A DNA stretch of 64,000 nt, from NCBI GenBank assembly GCA_965226825.1, contig CBDDED010000003.1, positions 1,488,001 through 1,552,000 on the forward strand, read 5' to 3'. The notes under the pieces were generated by a model, which saw only the letters and a program-made list of their open reading frames with translations, did not search any database and was not told the origin of the DNA. The DNA is from Io17-Chloro-G2 sp965226825 (GTDB taxonomy: Bacteria > Chloroflexota > Dehalococcoidia > Lucifugimonadales > UBA3495). Positions 35,578 to 44,372 of the stretch are shown in pieces (the stretch's first letter is position 1; each line of letters begins with the position of its first letter). The translations under genes were made by a program, and so were the position numbers.

Positions 35578-36630
35578 ATGGCACTAAAAATGACCATTGC
35601 TTTCGGCGACAATCCCAGGGTAGACCCCATGCGGGACGGAACGGTCAAGCCTGAAGGCATTGACCTGGAAGTCCTGACCGTAGAAGGTGGAATGCTCTTT
35701 TACCGCAACCTGGCGAACGACGAATTCGACGCCTCGGAAATGTCGATGTCCGAGACCCTGGTGGCGGCTGAAAGGAAGGAAACCGTAGGCAACGGTAAAT
35801 GGGACTGGTCTTCGCTGCCGGTGTTCCTGGGCCGGGGCCATCCCTGGCCGAACTTCTACGTTCGCAACGACTCGGGCATCCAGTCTCCGGCGGACCTGAA
35901 GGGAAAGCGCATTGGATATGGCGACTACGACCAGACCTCTGCGGTGTGGCTGCGCTGCCACTTGAAGGACTTTTACGGCATTGAAGCCAGTGACAATAGT
36001 TGGTGGAACGGTCGGACCAAAGAGCTGAGCCACGGCGGCGGCTTGGGTTTGCACCTGCCCGGCCACGAGGTGGTGGGTGTAGAACACCATTGGCTAACGG
36101 CGGACCAGACCTTGGACCAGATGCTTGACAGTGGAGAGTTGGACGCCAGCGGCGGCATCCGCAGGCGGGGCCGGGTGACCGCAGGAGACGCCTCGGTCAT
36201 CGACCGTTACGGCGGAACCCAGGTTGACGGAAACCCCAACTTCCGGCTGCTCATGCCCGACGCCGGCCAGCAGGCGGTTTATGACTACTACCGCCAGACC
36301 GGGTTTTTCCACGCCAACCATCACGTCATAGTGCAGAACCGGATACTGCGGGAGCATCCCTGGGTGGCCCTGGAGCTTTACAAGGCCTTCGAAAGGTCCA
36401 AGGAAGTCGCTTTCGAGCGGGCCAGGGAAGCCTCCGCAGGCTACCTCTACTTTCCGGAAAATGCCTTCAAGGAGCAGGACGCCGCCTTGGGGGCCGACCC
36501 CTTTCCCATGGGGATTCAGAAAATGGGCAAGAACATCGAGCGGATTATCCAAAGCAACCAGGAAGCCGGCCTGCTCACCAAACCCTTGAAGCTGGAAGAC
36601 GTTTATTTCAGCACGATGATGGACACCTAA
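35578..36630 (+). CDS. 4,5-dihydroxyphthalate decarboxylase-like protein, copy 1
   Basis: 350 residues. The N-terminal pattern LKMTIAFGDNPRVDPMRDGT, then VKPEGIDLEVLTV, and later FDASEMSMSETL are shared with Pht5-type 4,5-dihydroxyphthalate decarboxylase and with periplasmic-binding-fold NMT1/ThiY-like proteins. No signal peptide is present, so it acts in the cytoplasm. GGAGG lies at 35567-35571, giving ATG at 35578; a TTG two codons earlier is less likely. It is followed after about 45 bp by a close paralog. A decarboxylase role in phthalate-type catabolism is known for the family but not proven here. Confidence 0.78.
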   Translation: MALKMTIAFGDNPRVDPMRDGTVKPEGIDLEVLTVEGGMLFYRNLANDEFDASEMSMSETLVAAERKETVGNGKWDWSSLPVFLGRGHPWPNFYVRNDSGIQSPADLKGKRIGYGDYDQTSAVWLRCHLKDFYGIEASDNSWWNGRTKELSHGGGLGLHLPGHEVVGVEHHWLTADQTLDQMLDSGELDASGGIRRRGRVTAGDASVIDRYGGTQVDGNPNFRLLMPDAGQQAVYDYYRQTGFFHANHHVIVQNRILREHPWVALELYKAFERSKEVAFERAREASAGYLYFPENAFKEQDAALGADPFPMGIQKMGKNIERIIQSNQEAGLLTKPLKLEDVYFSTMMDT

Positions 36631-36674
36631 GCGCAGACCGTACAGAGGAAGAATCCAACTAACGGGGGTAAAAA

Positions 36675-37727
36675 ATGGGCCTGCACATGACCATGGCGTT
36701 CGGGGACAATCCCAGGGTTGCCCCGCTCAAAGACGGCACTGTCAAACCCGAGGGCATCGACCTGGAGATAGTGACCGTCCACGGAGGGATGCTTTTCTAC
36801 CGCAACCTGGCTTACGACGAATTTGACGCGTCGGAAATGTCCATCTCCGAGACCCTGCTGGCCCGGGAGCGGCGCGAGGATTTGGGTAACGGCCGGTGGG
36901 ACTGGTCGGCCCTGCCCGTGTTTCTGAGCCGCGGCCACATGTGGTCCGGCCTCTACGTCAATACGTCGTCTGGGATAAATTCGCTGGCCGACCTTAAGGG
37001 AAAACGCATCGCAGTCCCCGACTATGACATGACCGCCGCCCTGTGGATGCGGTGCACTTTGAAAGACCTGTACGGAATCGAAGCCAGCGACAACGTCTGG
37101 TTCAACGCCAGAACCAAGGAGTTGAGTCATGGCGGGGCCCTGGGATTGCACATGCCCGGGTATGAAGTCCAGGGGGTGGATCACTCTTTCTATACCGTGG
37201 ATCAGGCCCAAGACTCGGAGTTGGAGAAGGGCACCATAGACGCCTGCACGGTCCTCCAGACCAGCGGCACGGTGACCTCCGGCGACACAACGATCATAGA
37301 CCGTTACGGCGGAACCCAGATGACGAACAACCCCAAGGTCAAGCGGTTGCTACCCGATGGCGGATGGGAGCTAATCCGGGAATACTACCAGAAGACCCAG
37401 TTTCACCACGTCAACCACAACATCATCGTCCAGAACCGGATCCTGAAGGACCACCCCTGGGTAGCGATGGAGTTGTACCAAGCCTTTGAGCGGTCCAAGC
37501 AGGTGGCTTACGAGCGCGCCAGGGACAACCTGTCGGGCTACCTCTACATGGGCGGCCGGGAATTCGCGGAGCAGGATGAGGTATTCGGGGAGGACCCGTA
37601 TCCCATCGGACTTAACAAGATGGGCAAAAACATCGAGCGGGCCATTCAAGGCTCTTACGAACAGGGCTTGCTACGCCGTCCTCTGGCCCTGGACGAGGTT
37701 TACTTCCACACTACCTTGAACACTTAA
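36675..37727 (+). CDS. 4,5-dihydroxyphthalate decarboxylase-like protein, copy 2
   Basis: 350 residues, the same length as copy 1 and similar throughout, for example MTMAFGDNPRVAPLKDGTVK and the shared IDRYGGTQ, VQNRIL and KMGKNIER segments. They differ in the pocket region between about residues 95 and 160. GGGGG lies before ATG at 36675. Tandem duplication within one operon suggests different substrates or a hetero-oligomer. A VapBC-type pair follows. Confidence 0.8.
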   Translation: MGLHMTMAFGDNPRVAPLKDGTVKPEGIDLEIVTVHGGMLFYRNLAYDEFDASEMSISETLLARERREDLGNGRWDWSALPVFLSRGHMWSGLYVNTSSGINSLADLKGKRIAVPDYDMTAALWMRCTLKDLYGIEASDNVWFNARTKELSHGGALGLHMPGYEVQGVDHSFYTVDQAQDSELEKGTIDACTVLQTSGTVTSGDTTIIDRYGGTQMTNNPKVKRLLPDGGWELIREYYQKTQFHHVNHNIIVQNRILKDHPWVAMELYQAFERSKQVAYERARDNLSGYLYMGGREFAEQDEVFGEDPYPIGLNKMGKNIERAIQGSYEQGLLRRPLALDEVYFHTTLNT

Positions 37728-37765
37728 GGGCTTACCGGTCAGCTCTTACCTGGGAATGCAGCGTA

Positions 37766-37818
37766 TTGTGACTCGGAATTGCTTCACGTATACTAAGATA
37801 AGTTATACGTATACGTAT
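37766..37818 (+). promoter_or_regulatory. Promoter and overlapping palindromic operator of the toxin-antitoxin pair
   Basis: TTGTGA (37766-37771) and TATACT (37789-37794) are 17 bp apart, a good sigma-70 pair. ACGTATAC (37786-37793) and GTATACGT (37809-37816) form an 8-bp inverted repeat over the -10 region, and ATACGTAT palindromes lie at 37805 and 37811. This layout fits autoregulation by the antitoxin or toxin-antitoxin complex. Confidence 0.6.
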
Positions 37819-37839
37819 TCAATGGCGTAATGGAACCTC

Positions 37840-38064
37840 ATGAAGCAGAAGCTTACGATCACCGTAGACGCCGATTTGCTTCCAATAGCCAAGAGGTACG
37901 CTCGTTCCCAGGGAGTTTCCCTTTCCTCGCTCATCGAAAAGGCTCTGAGGGAGACGGCCGGAGAATATGATTCATCCTTCTCTGCCAAGTGGCGGGGAAA
38001 GTTTAGAGCCGCCGAGCGTGACGACCCTCGCTACGAGGCGCTGGCCAGGAAATATCTCCAATGA
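37840..38064 (+). CDS. Type II antitoxin, DUF6364/VapB-like
   Basis: 74 residues. The N-terminal KLTITVDADLLPIAKRYARS is an extended ribbon-helix-helix type motif, typical for small antitoxins; the C-terminal 25 residues are charged and likely bind the toxin. Its TGA overlaps the toxin ATG (ATGA), the usual coupled arrangement. ATG at 37840 has only a weak ribosome site. It probably represses its own promoter through the palindromes upstream. Confidence 0.78.
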   Translation: MKQKLTITVDADLLPIAKRYARSQGVSLSSLIEKALRETAGEYDSSFSAKWRGKFRAAERDDPRYEALARKYLQ

Positions 38065-38468
38065 TATTCCTTGACACGGACGTGCTTATCGACGTGGCCC
38101 TCGACAGGCATCCGCACTCGATTCCTTCGTCGGAACTCCTGGACCGGATAGAAAAGGGCTCAGAGGCTGCATCCATGGCGTGGCACTCGGTATCTAACAT
38201 CTACTACCTGGTGTCCCCATCATTGGGGGTCATAAGTACACGTGACTTTATAGTTGAACTAACCCGCTTTGTTGGGGTGGCGCCGGCCGACGCCGAGTCC
38301 ATTCGTTATGCCGCGGCGCTTCCCATGGACGACTTCGAAGATGCCCTGCAAGTGGCCGCCGCCCGCGCCTGCGGCGCCAGGCACATCGTGACCAGAAACC
38401 TCAGGGACTACGAACGGTCCCCAATTCCCGCGGTCGGCCCGCAAGAGGCACTGGCCGGACTGTTCTGA
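38061..38468 (+). CDS. PIN-domain toxin (VapC-like ribonuclease)
   Basis: 135 residues. LDTDVLIDVALDR gives the first acidic residues of the PIN active site (D5/D7), a conserved Ser-Asn with an acid lies mid-chain in SVSNIYYL, and DFEDALQVAAARACGARHIVT carries the later Asp/Glu. These Mg-dependent ribonucleases cut tRNA or rRNA to arrest growth. It overlaps the antitoxin gene by four bases. The D-x-D and DxxD patterns are intact, so it appears functional. Confidence 0.85.
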   Translation: MIFLDTDVLIDVALDRHPHSIPSSELLDRIEKGSEAASMAWHSVSNIYYLVSPSLGVISTRDFIVELTRFVGVAPADAESIRYAAALPMDDFEDALQVAAARACGARHIVTRNLRDYERSPIPAVGPQEALAGLF

Positions 38469-38529
38469 GCCGCGCCCAAGCAGTCCGGCGTTCCATTTTC
38501 ATCTTCCGAAGGTCGTCAGATAGCCTCCC

Positions 38530-39867
38530 CTACGAAACCATCCACCAGGGGTCTTCCAGGTATCCCTTGACGGCCTGCAGGAATGCCGCAGCCGGCGCTC
38601 CGTCCACCACCCGGTGATCGAAGGTCAGGCTTAGGACCATCATGGTGGCCTTGACCACCTCTCCATCCGCTATTATCGGTTTGTCTACCGCCCGGCCCAC
38701 ACCCAGGATCCCAACCTGGGGCGGGTTGATAATGGGTGTAAAGGCATCGATGTCGTAGGCCCCCAGGTTGGTGACGGTAAAACTGCCGTCGGCGAGGTCT
38801 TCCGGGGTGGCCCGGTTTTCCCGGGTCTTAGCCGCCAGGTCTCGAGCTTCCGCGGCAATCTTTCCAAGGCTCTTCGAGTCTGCGTCCCGTAGCACCGGCG
38901 TAACCAGGCCTTCGGGCAGAGACACTGCCAGTCCGACGTTTACGCGGTCCATAAGCCGGAACCCTTCCTCCGTCTGAATCGCGTTCATCCGGGGGTGGTC
39001 CTGCAGGGCCCGCGCACAGGCCTTTACCACAAGGTGCAGCGGGCTCAATCCCGGACCGTCGGCATGGCGGGACAGTCCTTCCCGCAGAGTCATGGCCTCT
39101 GACACATTGGCCTCGGTGGTCAGCGTAACCTGGGCCATCGTCTGCAGGCTGTTCAGCATTCGAGACGCGATGGTGCGGCGTATCCCCTGGATGAGAACCG
39201 GCTGGTGTGACAGGTCGGAATCTCCGGTTGGGGCAGGCGGAGACTGGAGTGAACGGATGGCCCGTTCCACGTCGGCGATGAGGATTCTGCCATTGGGCCC
39301 GGAGCCCCGCACTCCGGTAAGGTCTACCCCTTGCTCCCGGGCCAACCGGCGGGCTGCCGGCACAACCTGACCGACGGGCGCCGCGACGCCATCTTGGGGG
39401 CCGGCAGCCTTAGCGGCTTCAATAGCCCGCTCCACGTCGGCAATGAGAATCCGCCCGTTTGGCCCGCTGCCGTGAACCTGGGTCAACGCAACGTTGTGCT
39501 CCCGCGCCAACCTCCGAGCCGCGGGCACCACCTGGCCTGCGTACGCGGTGGCGGGGACTGAAACAGCGGCCCCGGGCCCCGCAGACGCGGATGTAGCCGA
39601 AGATGGTTCCGGGGCGGCGACCTCTTCTCCGGGGGCGGTCAAGATAGCCAGTACCGCCCGGATCGGCACGGTTCCCCCCTCGGGCACTACAATGCGAGTG
39701 AGAATCCCCGAAGCGAACGACTCCAACTCCGTGGTCAACTTGGCGGTTTCTATCTCCACCAATGGCTCGCCTTCCTGCACCGGGTCGCCCTCTTTCTTGA
39801 GCCACCTCACTACGGTGCCTTCGTCCATTTCCATGCCCCACTGGGGCAACAGGATCTCCGTGGGCAT
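38530..39867 (-). CDS. Dihydrolipoamide acyltransferase, E2 of a 2-oxoacid/acetoin dehydrogenase
   Basis: 445 residues. The lipoyl domain has the modified Lys at 43 in EIETAKLTTE (Ala where Asp is usual). Two peripheral subunit-binding domains follow in tandem, at about 113-149 and 168-204; both read as VVPAARRLARE... SGPNGRILIADVERAI. The acyltransferase domain ends with DHRVVDG, H418 and D422. E2 moves the acyl group from E1 to CoA. It is the last gene of the leftward E1alpha-E1beta-E2 set. The second binding domain would allow more E1/E3 binding; E3 is not in the window. Confidence 0.93.
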   Translation of the reverse strand: MPTEILLPQWGMEMDEGTVVRWLKKEGDPVQEGEPLVEIETAKLTTELESFASGILTRIVVPEGGTVPIRAVLAILTAPGEEVAAPEPSSATSASAGPGAAVSVPATAYAGQVVPAARRLAREHNVALTQVHGSGPNGRILIADVERAIEAAKAAGPQDGVAAPVGQVVPAARRLAREQGVDLTGVRGSGPNGRILIADVERAIRSLQSPPAPTGDSDLSHQPVLIQGIRRTIASRMLNSLQTMAQVTLTTEANVSEAMTLREGLSRHADGPGLSPLHLVVKACARALQDHPRMNAIQTEEGFRLMDRVNVGLAVSLPEGLVTPVLRDADSKSLGKIAAEARDLAAKTRENRATPEDLADGSFTVTNLGAYDIDAFTPIINPPQVGILGVGRAVDKPIIADGEVVKATMMVLSLTFDHRVVDGAPAAAFLQAVKGYLEDPWWMVS

Positions 39868-40013
39868 TCTGCATCACCTCAAAACTCGGTGCTGGGGCCC
39901 GCTCGACCTGAGGTCAAAGGCCTCGATTAAACCCATATTCCAGTAAACCCCTCTGCTCGGCCGTGGAAGTTGACCAAAGCGAAGAAGACCGAACAAGACA
40001 ATGGAAACCGGGC

Positions 40014-41000
40014 CTAGTTCATTGTTGTGCGGGCCGCATCGGCTATCGACTCGGCAGTGGGGTAGCACAGGGGCTCCAAGGCCGTGCTGAATGGAATGTG
40101 CACGTTGACGGTTCCCAGCCTCTGCACCGGGGCCTGGAGCGACCAGAACCCTTCCATGGCCACAATGGCGGCAATTTCACTAGCGGCGCTGCAGGTCTTG
40201 TGGGCCATGTCCACGGTCACCAACCTGCCGGTCTTGGCTACTGAATCCAATATGCACTGTTTATCCAACGGCACCAGGCTGCGTGGGTCAATAACCTCCG
40301 CGGAAACTCCTTCCCGGTCCAGGGTCTCCGCAGCATCCAAGGCCCGTGGCACCATCCCACCAATCGCCACGATGGTCACGTCGCTGCCCTCGCGCTTGAT
40401 GTCGGCCACTCCCAGTGGAATGGCGTAATCTTCCTCGGGAACGAACCCGCGGGATCCCAGAATGGTGCGGTCTTCGCAAAACAGGACCGGGTCGTCCTCT
40501 CGGATGGCGGTTTTCATCAACCCCTTGCCGTCGTAGGCGTTGCTGGGAAAAACAACCTTGAATCCCGGTATGTGCATGAAAATAGGATAGGATCGGTCGG
40601 AGTGGTGGGCGGCCATGCTGCCGCCGTAGTACAGCGAGGCCCGGTAGACTATGGGAAGGTTAACCTGGCCGCCGAACATGTAGCGCATCTTGGCGGCCTG
40701 GCTGACCAGGGAATCCATCGCCACCCACATGAAGCAAAATGCGCTTTCCACGATGGGCCGCATACCCACGGCTGCGGCCCCGACCGCGGCGCCCATAAAC
40801 GCGTTTTCGGACAGGGGGCAGTCCCTCACCCGCTCCGGGCCGAACTCGGCAGCCAGGCCGCCCGATGCCCCGTACACCCCGCTTTGAATGTCCTCACCCA
40901 TGATGAACACCCGTTCATCCTGGCGCATTTCCTCCCGCATGGCCTCATTGAGGGCCTGGGTCAGGGTAATGTCCCTGGTTTCGGTTTGGACCTGGGTCAT
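40014..41000 (-). CDS. 2-oxoacid (acetoin/pyruvate) dehydrogenase E1 component, beta subunit
   Basis: 328 residues. Family patterns include MGEDIQSGVYGASGGL, LSENAFMGAAVGAAAVGMRP, EDRTILG and VAIGGMVPRALDAAETLD, with DPRSLVPLD near the C-terminal domain start. E1beta binds E1alpha and completes the TPP pocket. ATG at 41000 is chosen because AGGAGGAAATT lies just before it; the frame could start eight codons earlier. It sits 78 bp after E1alpha and 146 bp before E2. Confidence 0.93.
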   Translation of the reverse strand: MTQVQTETRDITLTQALNEAMREEMRQDERVFIMGEDIQSGVYGASGGLAAEFGPERVRDCPLSENAFMGAAVGAAAVGMRPIVESAFCFMWVAMDSLVSQAAKMRYMFGGQVNLPIVYRASLYYGGSMAAHHSDRSYPIFMHIPGFKVVFPSNAYDGKGLMKTAIREDDPVLFCEDRTILGSRGFVPEEDYAIPLGVADIKREGSDVTIVAIGGMVPRALDAAETLDREGVSAEVIDPRSLVPLDKQCILDSVAKTGRLVTVDMAHKTCSAASEIAAIVAMEGFWSLQAPVQRLGTVNVHIPFSTALEPLCYPTAESIADAARTTMN

Positions 41001-41078
41001 AATTTCCTCCTGAAGCCGGCTCATTGCCGGTGGGGTGATCGGTGTTGCAATCCGCCCGTCCAGAGTCCGATTGCCGGC

Positions 41079-42068
41079 TCACTCCAACGCTATCGGGTTG
41101 GCGAACATGTCCTCAAACAGGGCCGAAGGCTCCGGGTATGGACTTTGGCGGGCGAACTCGGTGGCTTCGTCTATTCCCGCCGCGATTTCAGCTTCCAAAG
41201 CGTCGAGCTCGGCTTGGGTGGCGATACCCTGGGAGAGCAGCAGTTTCGCGTGAATTACTATGGGGTCGCGCTGCTTCCAATGCTCCACCTCCTCGTCCTC
41301 CCGGTAAGGGTCGCGGACGATGCGATTGAGGCCCAGCGAGTGGTCGAAATACCGGTAGGTGCGGCCCTCAATGAGAGCCGGTCCCTCACCAGCACGGGCC
41401 CGTGCAACCGCCTCCGACACCGCTTCGTACATTGCGATCACGTCCTGACCATCGACCAACACCCCGGGTATGTTGTAGGCCGCCGCCCGGTCGGAGATGT
41501 TTTCCGAGGCGACCATTTTCTTGAAACTGCTGGTCACGGCGTACTGATTGTTCTCGCAGAGAAAGACCACGGGCAGCTTCCAGATCGCGGCCAAGTTCAA
41601 AGACTCATGGAAAGCGCCCTCGTTGCTGGCCCCGTCGCCAAAGAAGGGGACTGCGACGCGGTCGTTGCCCTGGAGATGGCTGCCCAAGGCTGCGCCCACC
41701 GCGGTTGGGATGGATGATCCCAAGATGCCCGACTCACCCAGAATCCCAATGCTGAAATCCGCCAGGTGCATGGAACCGCCCTTGCCTTTGCAGAAACCGG
41801 TGCTCTTGCCCAGCAGTTCAGCCATGGCCTTCTTCACGTCGCCGCCTTTGGCTATGGGGTGGCCGTGGGAGCGGTGGTTGCCGGTTATCCAGTCGTCGTC
41901 CCGCAGGGCCAGGCAAGCGCCCACGGCCACCGCCTCTTCCCCAATATAAGAATGGGCGGCTCCGACGATCTCGCCCCGTTCTACCAGTTGGATAACTCGT
42001 TCCTCAAACCGGCGGATACGCAGCATGCGTCGCTGCATTTCCATGAGCAGGTCCTTGTTGTCCAGCAT
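41079..42068 (-). CDS. 2-oxoacid (acetoin/pyruvate) dehydrogenase E1 component, alpha subunit
   Basis: 329 residues. The TPP motif starts GDG at 144-146 and ends with NN at 173-174. GNHRSHGHPIAKGG and KGKGGSMH are the E1alpha loop motifs. E1alpha decarboxylates the 2-oxoacid or acetoin with TPP. The N-terminal half is closer in style to acetoin (AcoA) and pyruvate (PdhA) types than to branched-chain E1. It is the first gene of the leftward operon. A hairpin between this gene and the D-aminoacylase lies at 42133-42159. Confidence 0.92.
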   Translation of the reverse strand: MLDNKDLLMEMQRRMLRIRRFEERVIQLVERGEIVGAAHSYIGEEAVAVGACLALRDDDWITGNHRSHGHPIAKGGDVKKAMAELLGKSTGFCKGKGGSMHLADFSIGILGESGILGSSIPTAVGAALGSHLQGNDRVAVPFFGDGASNEGAFHESLNLAAIWKLPVVFLCENNQYAVTSSFKKMVASENISDRAAAYNIPGVLVDGQDVIAMYEAVSEAVARARAGEGPALIEGRTYRYFDHSLGLNRIVRDPYREDEEVEHWKQRDPIVIHAKLLLSQGIATQAELDALEAEIAAGIDEATEFARQSPYPEPSALFEDMFANPIALE

Positions 42069-42132
42069 GTTTCCCCCTAAGAGTTACCGGGTGTCCGGCC
42101 CTAAGCATCCACTCAATCGCAGGGTTGTGCAA

Positions 42133-42159
42133 AGGCCGCGAAGCTGCGCCTCGCGGCCT
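42133..42159 (-). terminator. Hairpin between the D-aminoacylase gene and the E1alpha gene
   Basis: AGGCCGCGA and TCGCGGCCT form a perfect 9-bp stem with a 9-nt loop. On the - strand it lies after the D-aminoacylase stop and is followed by a short TTT. It could end that transcript before the E1alpha gene. Confidence 0.5.
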
Positions 42160-42204
42160 ATTGTCACTCCTCACAAACCTGAGTCGGTACGCTCCGTATC
42201 TTGG

Positions 42205-43965
42205 CTAACCGGCTGATTGGTAGAGGGGCCCCCGGATGACCCGGCCCGGCAATGCCCCGGTGTGCTCGTTATTCTCCAACAGGACTTCGCCATTGACGAT
42301 GACGTAGTCGATTCCCACGGCGTCCCGCTTGACGTGCAACGCCGTCGGGTCCGGGAAATCGAACACTGGTTCCCTGGGCTTCGAGTCAATAGTGTCCGGG
42401 TCGAAAATAGTGATATCGGCGGTCTTGCCCGGGGCGATGAAGCCGATGTCCTCCAGGTCGTGCATCAGAGCAGTCTTCCCCGTCATCCGGTATACCGCGT
42501 CTTCCAGAGTCATCACCTGCTTCTCTCTAACCCAGTGGCTCAGCAGCCTGGTGCTGTACTCAAAACGGTCCATCTTGTCGGGCCGTGCGCCGCCGTCAGT
42601 CGTCCCGATGACGGTGTAGGGCGAGCCCAGAATCTGCCTCTGGGACTCGACATCAATGTTCCGGTCCACGCATATGAAGTGGGTCCTCAGGTCTTCGTCC
42701 AAGGACAGGTCAAGGAAGGCGTCCATCACACCCTTGCCCTGCTCCTGGGCCAACTGCTCGATGCTCTTGCCTTCCGTCTTTCGGTTTCTCTCCTGGTAGG
42801 TCATGAAGACTTCAACCAGGTCCCAGCGGCGGTTGAATCCCCGCATACCCCGACCTCGCCGGTCAGTGCCGGTGTCTCCCTGGGCGATGCTACCCTCCAC
42901 TGCCTCGGCGGTCAGAGACGCCCGAATCTCGGCGTCACGGAAGGATTGCATCCTATCTTGAACCGGCAGGGACATCACCGAGTCCCAGGTGGACATGCCC
43001 TGGAACATGATGTGGGGACTGATCAGGTCCTCGTCCTGGGCGGTGTCCAAGCCCTGCCTGAGATTGAAGATGGGCCCGGCGGTGACCGAGAGACAGGAGC
43101 CGTATGCCCTGGCGCCGGACTTGAATGACTCCTCCAGACGATTCAGATGGTCCTTCCACTCGTCGGGCGGCGCGTTAATCTGTTGGGAGATCAAGTTGTA
43201 CATGGAGGGACGGCCGGTCTGGAGGGATAGGTCCCGGGACAACTCCAGCGGTCCGTAGAGCCCGCGGTCGGAGCCGCCGGCAATCTGGAAAACCCCGGTG
43301 CCCAGTTCGCCCAGGACGCCAGCCAAGGCGAACCTCTCCGTATCGGTGGCGATTCCGCAGGGGGAGGTATTTCCGGCGCCGGTGCTGAAGCCCAGCGCGC
43401 CGGCCAGAATTCCGTCGCGCACCAGCGTGCGCATGGCCTCGATTTCTTCGGGGGTGGATTCGGCCCTGTGGGAGGCTTCCTCGCCCATCACATAGCGTCG
43501 GACACCGGAATGACCGATTAGTATCCCGGCGTTAACGCCCCGTTTCCGGCCCAGGGCGTCCATGTATCCTGCAATGCTCTCCCAGGAAAAGTCGATGCCG
43601 TTCCGCATCGCCGCCAACGGAACGTCTTCCCGGTCGGAGAAGAACTCCATATACCAATCGTGGTCTCCAGGGCGGGCCGGGGCCAACACCTGGCCGCACT
43701 GCCCAACAATCACGGTGGTGTTGCCATTCTGCGCCGTGGAACTGCACAGGGGGTCGTACAATGCCTGGGGGTCGTAGTGGGTGTGGTGGTCGATAAAACC
43801 GGGGGCAACGACCCTGCCATCGGCGTTAATCACCCTGGCGGCGGACTCGTTGAATCTGCCTACACCGACAATTTTGCCGTTTTGTATGGCCACGTCGGCG
43901 TAATAAGAGGGGCCGCCAGTTCCGTCAACCACCCGACCGTTCTTGATGAGTAGATCGTAAGCCAT
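42205..43965 (-). CDS. N-acyl-D-amino-acid deacylase (D-aminoacylase)-like amidohydrolase
   Basis: 586 residues. The sequence has a beta-sandwich start (LLIKNGRVVDGTGGP), the HxH at H61/H63 in GFIDHHTHYDP, and a C-terminal return to the sandwich (YVIVNGEVLLENN). Later motifs include GHSGVRRYVMG and GTTDGGARPD (the catalytic Asp). The family deacylates N-acyl-D-amino acids and related amides. ATG at 43965 follows AAGGAG. It is divergent from the selenoprotein-like peroxiredoxin. A second, partial relative lies at 63637. Confidence 0.88.
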   Translation of the reverse strand: MAYDLLIKNGRVVDGTGGPSYYADVAIQNGKIVGVGRFNESAARVINADGRVVAPGFIDHHTHYDPQALYDPLCSSTAQNGNTTVIVGQCGQVLAPARPGDHDWYMEFFSDREDVPLAAMRNGIDFSWESIAGYMDALGRKRGVNAGILIGHSGVRRYVMGEEASHRAESTPEEIEAMRTLVRDGILAGALGFSTGAGNTSPCGIATDTERFALAGVLGELGTGVFQIAGGSDRGLYGPLELSRDLSLQTGRPSMYNLISQQINAPPDEWKDHLNRLEESFKSGARAYGSCLSVTAGPIFNLRQGLDTAQDEDLISPHIMFQGMSTWDSVMSLPVQDRMQSFRDAEIRASLTAEAVEGSIAQGDTGTDRRGRGMRGFNRRWDLVEVFMTYQERNRKTEGKSIEQLAQEQGKGVMDAFLDLSLDEDLRTHFICVDRNIDVESQRQILGSPYTVIGTTDGGARPDKMDRFEYSTRLLSHWVREKQVMTLEDAVYRMTGKTALMHDLEDIGFIAPGKTADITIFDPDTIDSKPREPVFDFPDPTALHVKRDAVGIDYVIVNGEVLLENNEHTGALPGRVIRGPLYQSAG

Positions 43966-44372
43966 TGCCCTCACTCCTTTTGCCCCGTCGCACCGGAGCT
44001 GACCTCAAGATTTGGTGTGTTCCGGTTTTCGTAACCTCGATAGCAGGTTGAGTCGCATTAACAGCTGAACCAGGTCTGTTTCCACGATCTCCAGCCCTGG
44101 TTAACCTAAGTGTAACAAAACCCCACAACCCCTTCAATTGGTTGCCGTTTGGGGGTCGGGTCCCCTTGGTTGGCCGCACGTTGGAGGATAACGACACCGT
44201 TGAGAGCGCCACACCACCGGCGCGGCTTTTGCGTTTGTTGAGAGCAAGACCGGAGCGAGTATAATCAAGGCAAACACGTCAGACCCCCGCGGTTGAACGC
44301 CGGAACCCGCTTCAACCGGTTGGCCGGATCCTATGACGGACAGTTTCGGTATTCCATAAGGAGGCAACCCCT
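43966..44372. other. Divergent intergenic region, about 407 bp
   Basis: Holds the promoters of the D-aminoacylase (-) and peroxiredoxin (+) genes. A sigma-70-like site for the latter lies at 44238-44265. No other gene is evident. Confidence 0.5.
44238..44265 (+). promoter_or_regulatory. Candidate sigma-70 promoter of the selenoprotein-like gene
   Basis: TTGAGA and TATAAT are 16 bp apart and about 108 bp upstream of the ATG at 44373. This leaves a 5' leader of about 100 nt. Confidence 0.55.

Noticed and set aside
40572..41717. 381-codon open frame on the + strand opposite E1 subunits
   Set aside because: Antisense shadow; it spans the boundary of two real genes.
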